From an uncultured Eubacteriales bacterium (lineage in GTDB: Bacteria; Bacillota; Clostridia; UMGS1810), in contig USKN01000050.1 in NCBI GenBank assembly GCA_900555295.1, positions 1-10,283 of the forward strand: a stretch of 10,283 bases of DNA, given 5' to 3'. Of the stretch, positions 6,139 through 10,283 are shown piece by piece. The notes beneath the pieces were generated by a model that was not told where the DNA came from, did no database searches, and was given only the letters and a program-made list of their open reading frames with translations. A program made the position numbers and the translations under genes. Within the stretch, counting starts at the first letter, position 1, and each line of letters begins with the position of its first letter.

Positions 6139-8937
6139 ATGAGACCTCTTAAACTTACAATGTCCGCATTTGGCCCGTATGCCGACAAAACGGTTATAGA
6201 TATGGAAAACCTCGGAACAGGCGGACTGTATTTAATATCGGGCGATACGGGAGCGGGAAAAACCACAATTTTTGACGCGATTACATATGCTTTGTACGGT
6301 CAGCCGAGCGGCGACTACCGTAAAAATACAATGTTTAGAAGTAAATATGCCGACAGCGGAACATCTACATACGTTGAAATGGATTTTGAGTATAAGTCAA
6401 AAAAATACACCGTTAAGCGAAACCCGGAGTATGTACGTCCCAAAAAAAGGGGAGAGGGAACGGCTGTTGAAAGTGCGGGAGCCGAGCTTTATTTTTACGA
6501 CGGAACGCCGCCCATTACAAAAGCAAATGAAGTTGATAAAAAAATAATTGAAATTATAGGGCTTGACAGAGTTCAGTTTTCGTCGGTTGCTATGCTTGCG
6601 CAGGGCGACTTTTACAAGCTTTTGTTTGCCGATACACAAAAGCGTGAGGAAATATTCAGGAAAATATTTAACACGTTTGTTTACAGCAAAATTCAGGAAC
6701 GTCTTAAATGCGATTGCTCCGATGAAGAAGAAAAATATAAGCAAAGTGAAAAAAGCATACTTCAATATATTGATGGTATAAAATGTTTAAATGATGACGA
6801 TGCCGAAATATTTAATACGCTTAAAGACAATGCGCTGTATAATATGGATGCGGCATCTGAATTTATTGAAAGTCTAATTGAAAATTGCAATAACCGTTTG
6901 GAAGAAACAAAAATAAAAATAAGCGAAATTGACGAAAAAATAAGTTTAACCGATTTGCAAATAGGCAAAACGCAAATTCACGAAAAAATGCAAAAGGATT
7001 TGTATGAAAGCGAGCAGGCAATTGAAAAAAACCGAGAGATGTATAATACACTGTGCGGCAATGCGGAAAATATAAAAGAAAAAGAAGATAAAATAAAAAA
7101 ACTCATATCAAAAATAACGCTGTGTACGGAGTATTTGCCGCAATATGAACGGCTCAATACTTTGCAAAACGATTACGGCAAGTGCATTGATGATATTAAA
7201 GAACACGAAGAAAGCTTAAATGCCGCAGTTTTAAAAAAAGAACGGCTTGCAAAAAGTTTGCTTGAGTACAAAAATGAATATGAAAACATAAAAAGTTCCG
7301 ATGTTGAGGCGGAAAAAAGCCGAGTTAAAATAAATTTTATACAGTCGGAATACGAAAAAGTATGCGGTATAAAAAATGCCGTTGAGGAAACGGCAAAAGC
7401 CGAAAAGGATTGTGAAAAAAAGAAAAAAACATATATTGACAGCCGAAACGAATACGAACAGGCGGTAAAAAATTACAGCAATATTGAAAAAATGTTTTTT
7501 GACGGACAGGCAGGTATTATTGCCGAAACATTAAAAAACGGTGAAAAATGTCCTGTGTGCGGTTCGCTTTCTCACCCCGAACCGGCACAATTGTGCAATA
7601 ATATTCCCGACCGTGCTAAAGTTGACAAGGCAAAAGCCGATGCCGAAAGCGCACGTATAAAAGCTGACGGTGCAAGTAAGGAATTAAATGTTCAAAACGG
7701 TAAAATAACGGCTCTTAAGCAAAATACGGCGGCTATGCTTAAAGATATGCAAAAGTATTTCAGCGGTGAAAAAATTGACCCCGACAATTTCGATACAAAA
7801 ATGTTAAGCGCCGCGGCAGAAAGTGTTAAACACAGCATATTCCGTGTTTTAAGCGGCGAGCAAAAACATTTTAATGACTTAACCGAGCTTTTGCAGAGAA
7901 AAACGGCACTTGAAAATTATATTGAGGGTTCAAAACAGCAAATTGACAAATGCGAAAAAGATATTTCAGCCATAAATGGGGTAAAAGCAGGTTTGTATGC
8001 AAAATCCGAACAGCTTGAACGTGTTATATGCGATATTAAAAAAAATCTCGAGTATGATAATTTACATTTGGCGCAAGACAACATTTTAAATATGAAAAAC
8101 AAAAAGAAAAGTCTTGAGCTTGAAACAGAAACGTACAGACGACAATGTGCGGATATCGAAAAAGAATACGAAGCGCTTAATGCCGCTTGCGAAAAATACA
8201 AAAATATTTTAAAATCCGCACCGCAAACCGATTTGGTTAAATTAAAAACCGAGCGTGCAGAGTACGAAAACAAAAAAGGCGAACTTACGGAGTTGTATAC
8301 CGCCCTTTGCGCAAATATTGACAATAACCGGCAATGCTTTGAAAAAATTAAATTAAAATATAAACAGTACCTTGACTTGCAAAAAAAATATATGCAAATA
8401 AACGAGCTGTACAAAGCAGTATCGGGCAACCTTGACGGACGTGAAAAAATTACGTTTGAAACATATATTCAGGCTGTGTATTTTGACAGGATTATAAATG
8501 CGGCAAACTTAAGACTTTACACTATGACGGGAGGAAAATACCGCCTTATGCGCCGAAAAGAGGCATATAATATGCGCAGTAAAACGGGGCTTGAACTTGA
8601 CGTAACCGACTATACAAACAATACTGTGCGCAGTGTTAAAACTCTGTCGGGAGGCGAAGCGTTTATGGCGGCTTTATCTCTTGCACTCGGTTTGTCGGAC
8701 GAAATACAAAAATCGTCGGGCAATGTTAAAATAGACGCAATGTTTGTAGACGAAGGGTTTGGCGCTCTTGATTCGGAGTCGCTGCGACTTGCCGTAAATA
8801 CACTTATTGCTCTGTCGCAAAACTCCGACAGGCTAATCGGCATTATATCGCACGTTGACGCACTTAAGCGGCGCATTGACAGGCAAATAAACGTTAAACG
8901 ACTTGCAAGCGGTGCAAGCACCGTCGATATAATATAA
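6139..8937 (+). CDS. sbcC: SbcC, Rad50-type SMC-like ATPase subunit of SbcCD
   Basis: This 932-aa protein has the full Rad50/SbcC layout. The N-terminal ATPase half holds Walker A GDTGAGKTT (35-43) and the Q-loop AQGDF (Gln155). Long Lys/Glu-rich coiled coils run from about 185 to 465 and from about 490 to 800, around the zinc hook CPVC (Cys471, Cys474). The C-terminal half holds the ABC signature TLSGGE (835-840), Walker B with catalytic Glu (VDEGFGALD, Asp871, Glu872) and the switch His905 in ISHVD. ATP-dependent dimerisation of the heads, and hook-to-hook contacts through zinc, gate the SbcD nuclease. It is somewhat shorter than many SbcC proteins (1000 aa or more), with the difference in the coiled coils; no motif is missing. 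The ribosome binding site AAGGGGGG (6123-6130) lies inside the end of sbcD, so translation is probably coupled. Confidence 0.97.
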   Translation: MRPLKLTMSAFGPYADKTVIDMENLGTGGLYLISGDTGAGKTTIFDAITYALYGQPSGDYRKNTMFRSKYADSGTSTYVEMDFEYKSKKYTVKRNPEYVRPKKRGEGTAVESAGAELYFYDGTPPITKANEVDKKIIEIIGLDRVQFSSVAMLAQGDFYKLLFADTQKREEIFRKIFNTFVYSKIQERLKCDCSDEEEKYKQSEKSILQYIDGIKCLNDDDAEIFNTLKDNALYNMDAASEFIESLIENCNNRLEETKIKISEIDEKISLTDLQIGKTQIHEKMQKDLYESEQAIEKNREMYNTLCGNAENIKEKEDKIKKLISKITLCTEYLPQYERLNTLQNDYGKCIDDIKEHEESLNAAVLKKERLAKSLLEYKNEYENIKSSDVEAEKSRVKINFIQSEYEKVCGIKNAVEETAKAEKDCEKKKKTYIDSRNEYEQAVKNYSNIEKMFFDGQAGIIAETLKNGEKCPVCGSLSHPEPAQLCNNIPDRAKVDKAKADAESARIKADGASKELNVQNGKITALKQNTAAMLKDMQKYFSGEKIDPDNFDTKMLSAAAESVKHSIFRVLSGEQKHFNDLTELLQRKTALENYIEGSKQQIDKCEKDISAINGVKAGLYAKSEQLERVICDIKKNLEYDNLHLAQDNILNMKNKKKSLELETETYRRQCADIEKEYEALNAACEKYKNILKSAPQTDLVKLKTERAEYENKKGELTELYTALCANIDNNRQCFEKIKLKYKQYLDLQKKYMQINELYKAVSGNLDGREKITFETYIQAVYFDRIINAANLRLYTMTGGKYRLMRRKEAYNMRSKTGLELDVTDYTNNTVRSVKTLSGGEAFMAALSLALGLSDEIQKSSGNVKIDAMFVDEGFGALDSESLRLAVNTLIALSQNSDRLIGIISHVDALKRRIDRQINVKRLASGASTVDII

Positions 8938-8964
8938 TTTTTACGGCTTTGTTTGAAATACCTA

Positions 8965-8992
8965 AAAAAGTATTTAAAAACTTTTTGTTTTT
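8965..8992 (+). terminator. Possible weak AT-rich terminator after sbcC
   Basis: AAAAAGT (8965-8971) can pair with ACTTTTT (8980-8986) around an 8-nt loop, followed by GTTTTT. The stem has only one G:C pair. An alternative overlapping hairpin is AAATAC (8956-8961) with GTATTT (8970-8975). Either is weak, but the T-rich stretch just after sbcC and just before a new promoter is where a terminator is expected. Confidence 0.3.
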
Positions 8993-9006
8993 CTATTGCC
9001 AAGTTA

Positions 9007-9035
9007 TTGACACTTTTTTATTTGTATGTTACAAT
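9007..9035 (+). promoter_or_regulatory. Sigma-A promoter of the purE-purC operon
   Basis: A perfect TTGACA (9007-9012) and TACAAT (9030-9035, 5 of 6) are separated by 17 nt, with an extended -10 TG at 9027-9028. Transcription should start near 9041-9043, about 16 nt before the riboswitch P1 helix. The promoter strength fits control by transcription attenuation downstream. Confidence 0.85.
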
Positions 9036-9057
9036 TTGTATGGAAAATGTAATAATT

Positions 9058-9180
9058 GCTTTCGCAACTGACGGATTATAACAAAAAAATTTTGTTTAAG
9101 CGGAGTACCGCAAAGGAACGAAAGCAAAACAAAAGAAAAAAACAGTTAATGTTTTTTGTGTTTTAGCCGACCGTCTGGGC
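9058..9180 (+). ncRNA. ZTP/ZMP riboswitch aptamer (pfl motif)
   Basis: Helix P1 is perfect: GCTTTCG (9058-9064) with CGAAAGC (9119-9125). Inside it are the conserved CAACTGACGGA (9065-9075), an A:T-rich P2 arm (AACAAAA 9080-9086 with TTTTGTT 9090-9096), the GCGG-AGTA-CCGC hairpin (9100-9111) and GGAACGAAAG, all typical of the pfl motif. After an A/T-rich linker (9126-9165) comes the conserved 3' domain GCCGACCGTCTGGGC (9166-9180). The family's pseudoknot is kept by compensating change: GACGG (9070-9074) pairs with CCGTC (9171-9175), where the usual pair is GGCGG with CCGCC. ZMP or ZTP (AICAR phosphates) rises when 10-formyl-tetrahydrofolate is short; binding turns on purine and one-carbon genes. 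Location directly before purE fits. Confidence 0.93.
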
Positions 9181-9234
9181 GTATCTGCCGTATGCGATTA
9201 TTTAATTGCATTTACGGGTCAGATACGCCCTTTT
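9177..9234 (+). terminator. Intrinsic terminator forming the ZTP riboswitch expression platform
   Basis: GGGCGTATCTG (9177-9187) pairs perfectly with CAGATACGCCC (9220-9230), 11 bp, followed by TTTT. The stem can extend inward through CCGTA (9188-9192) with TACGG (9213-9217) across a 2-nt bulge. Its 5' arm shares GGGC (9177-9180) with the 3' strand of riboswitch P3, so the ligand-bound aptamer and the terminator cannot both form. This makes it an ON switch: ligand bound, purE is read through; ligand absent, transcription stops about 35 nt before purE. Confidence 0.9.
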
Positions 9235-9266
9235 GAGTATATCACCAAAGAAAAGAGGAGAATTGA

Positions 9267-9761
9267 ATGAAAAAAGTTGGAATTATTATGGGTTCGGATA
9301 GTGACCTTGACGTTGTAAAAAAAGCTTTTGATACTTTTGATAAATTTGATGTGCCTTACGAAGTTCACGTTTTTTCGGCACACAGAACGCCTGTGCAGGC
9401 AAAGCAATTTGCTGAAACTGCCGCACAAAACGGGTTTGGCGCAATAATTGCGGCAGCGGGAAAGGCTGCGCATCTTGCGGGGGCAATTGCTGCAAACACC
9501 GTATTGCCCGTTGTGGGAATACCTGTAAAATCATCAACGCTTGACGGCATTGATGCTCTTTTATCTACCGTTCAAATGCCGTCGGGCATACCTGTGGCAA
9601 CGGTTGCGATAGACGGAGCTGTCAATGCCGCTTTGTTATGTATACAGATTTTAGCGGTATCGGACGAAAAACTTTCGGAAAAGCTGTTGCGTATGCGTGC
9701 CGAAGATGCCGCAAAGGTACTTGAAAAAAACAGAAATATAGAACAAACATATAATAAATAA
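9267..9761 (+). CDS. purE: PurE, N5-carboxyaminoimidazole ribonucleotide mutase (class I)
   Basis: This 164-aa protein has the class I PurE motifs: GSDSD (9-13), the active-site SAHRTP (37-42, His39), AAGKAAHLAGAIAA (63-76) and the long conserved block PVVGIP...LLSTVQMPSGIPVATVAIDGAVNAALL (81-124). It converts N5-CAIR to CAIR in de novo purine synthesis in the cytoplasm, usually as an octamer. The AGKAAHLAG form of the third motif, instead of AGGAAHLPG, is a variant I regard as a known subtype and not a defect. No fused PurK domain is present, and no purK gene is in view. The start is supported by AGAGGAG (9254-9260) six bases upstream. It is the first gene after the ZTP riboswitch and lies 30 bp before purC. 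Confidence 0.97.
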   Translation: MKKVGIIMGSDSDLDVVKKAFDTFDKFDVPYEVHVFSAHRTPVQAKQFAETAAQNGFGAIIAAAGKAAHLAGAIAANTVLPVVGIPVKSSTLDGIDALLSTVQMPSGIPVATVAIDGAVNAALLCIQILAVSDEKLSEKLLRMRAEDAAKVLEKNRNIEQTYNK

Positions 9762-9791
9762 AATTAATAAAAAGATAGGAGACAAAGTGTT

Positions 9792-10283
9792 ATGGAAAAG
9801 AAAGAATTAATGTACGAGGGTAAAGCAAAAAGAGTTTATTCAACAGACGACGCAAATTATGTTATTGTGTCGTACAAAGATGACGCTACCGCATTTGACG
9901 GTCTTAAAAAAGGCACAATAGGCGGTAAGGGTGTTATAAACAACAAAATGTCGAACTATTTAATGCAAATTCTTGAAAAAGAAGGAGTGCCTACTCATTT
10001 TGTAAGCGAGATAAACGACCGAGATACAATTGTAAAAAAAGTTTCGATTGTACCGCTTGAAGTTATTATACGAAATATTTCGGCAGGCTCTTTTTCAAAA
10101 AAATACGGTGTTGACGAGGGTATAGTATTTGATGCCCCCACAATTGAGTTTTCGTACAAAAATGATGATTTGCACGACCCGCTTTTAAATTCATATCACG
10201 CTCTTGCTCTTAAACTTGCAACAGCCGAGGAAATAGATTTTATTAAAAAAACCGCATTTAAAATTAATGAAGTTTTAAAGGCA
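9792..10283 (+). CDS. purC: PurC, SAICAR synthetase (3'-truncated by window end)
   Basis: The frame is open for 164 codons to the window edge, about 70% of the usual 235-240 aa. It begins MEKKELMYEGKAKRVY, the standard PurC N-terminus with the glycine/lysine nucleotide loop. FDGLKKGTIGGKGVINNKMS (35-54), VIIRNISAGSFSKKYG (91-106, the CAIR/phosphate-binding region) and DDLHDPLLN (125-133) follow as in bacterial PurC. The enzyme joins CAIR and aspartate with ATP to make SAICAR, the step directly after PurE. The start is chosen by TAGGAGAC (9776-9783), 8 nt upstream. No terminator or promoter is seen in the 30 bp after purE, so it should share the riboswitch-controlled transcript. Confidence 0.97.
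   Translation, partial: MEKKELMYEGKAKRVYSTDDANYVIVSYKDDATAFDGLKKGTIGGKGVINNKMSNYLMQILEKEGVPTHFVSEINDRDTIVKKVSIVPLEVIIRNISAGSFSKKYGVDEGIVFDAPTIEFSYKNDDLHDPLLNSYHALALKLATAEEIDFIKKTAFKINEVLKA

Noticed and set aside
7917..8429. 170-codon minus-strand open frame inside sbcC
   Set aside because: It is a Ser/Phe/Cys-rich shadow of coiled-coil coding sequence; the sense frame has intact SbcC motifs on both sides.
9041..9240. Guanine/adenine (purine) riboswitch before purE
   Set aside because: The three-way junction core of the purine class is not present, whereas the ZTP aptamer is complete, including its pseudoknot.
1..10283. CRISPR array, insertion sequence, prophage, tRNA or rRNA
   Set aside because: No spaced direct repeats, transposase or integrase frames, terminal inverted repeats, tRNA cloverleaf or rRNA motifs were seen.

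Overview
The window looks like chromosomal DNA of a low-GC Gram-positive anaerobe of the Clostridia. The base composition is AT-rich. There are strong AGGAGG-type ribosome binding sites, sigma-A-type promoters with extended -10 elements, a ZTP riboswitch ahead of purE-purC, and DHHW and DUF4358 domains that are typical of this group. The species is not identifiable. No insertion sequence, integrase, CRISPR array, tRNA or rRNA was seen, and gene packing is normal for a core or near-core chromosome.

Layout: (1) Positions 1-354, minus strand: the N-terminal part of an RluA/RluD-family 23S rRNA pseudouridine synthase that runs off the left edge. Its 5' leader (about 355-436) is a compact two-tier hairpin between a good Shine-Dalgarno sequence and the start codon. 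(2) Positions 443-537: two divergent promoters separated by a 7-bp A-tract repeat. (3) Positions 560-8937, plus strand: five closely spaced genes that look like one transcription unit. They encode a highly divergent FtsZ/tubulin-fold protein without the tubulin GTPase signature, an AlgI/DltB-type MBOAT O-acyltransferase, a 738-aa membrane-anchored protein joining a DHHW (AlgX-like) domain, a GDSL/SGNH hydrolase and DUF4358, and then SbcD and SbcC. (4) Positions 8938-9266: a 329-bp regulatory region with a possible weak terminator, a strong promoter, a complete ZTP riboswitch and an intrinsic terminator. (5) purE, and the first 164 codons of purC, which leaves on the right.

Functionally, the MBOAT protein and the DHHW/SGNH/DUF4358 protein should form a membrane-to-surface system that moves acetyl (or other acyl) groups onto an extracytoplasmic polymer. 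SbcCD is the Mre11-Rad50-type nuclease for DNA ends and hairpins. PurE and PurC catalyse consecutive steps of de novo purine synthesis (to CAIR, then SAICAR). Their riboswitch should turn them on when ZMP/ZTP builds up because 10-formyl-tetrahydrofolate is short.

The items most worth a second look are the degenerate FtsZ-like protein, the rRNA pseudouridine synthase leader in which a hairpin may bring a distant Shine-Dalgarno sequence next to the start codon, and the three-domain acylation protein with two SGNH-type active sites.
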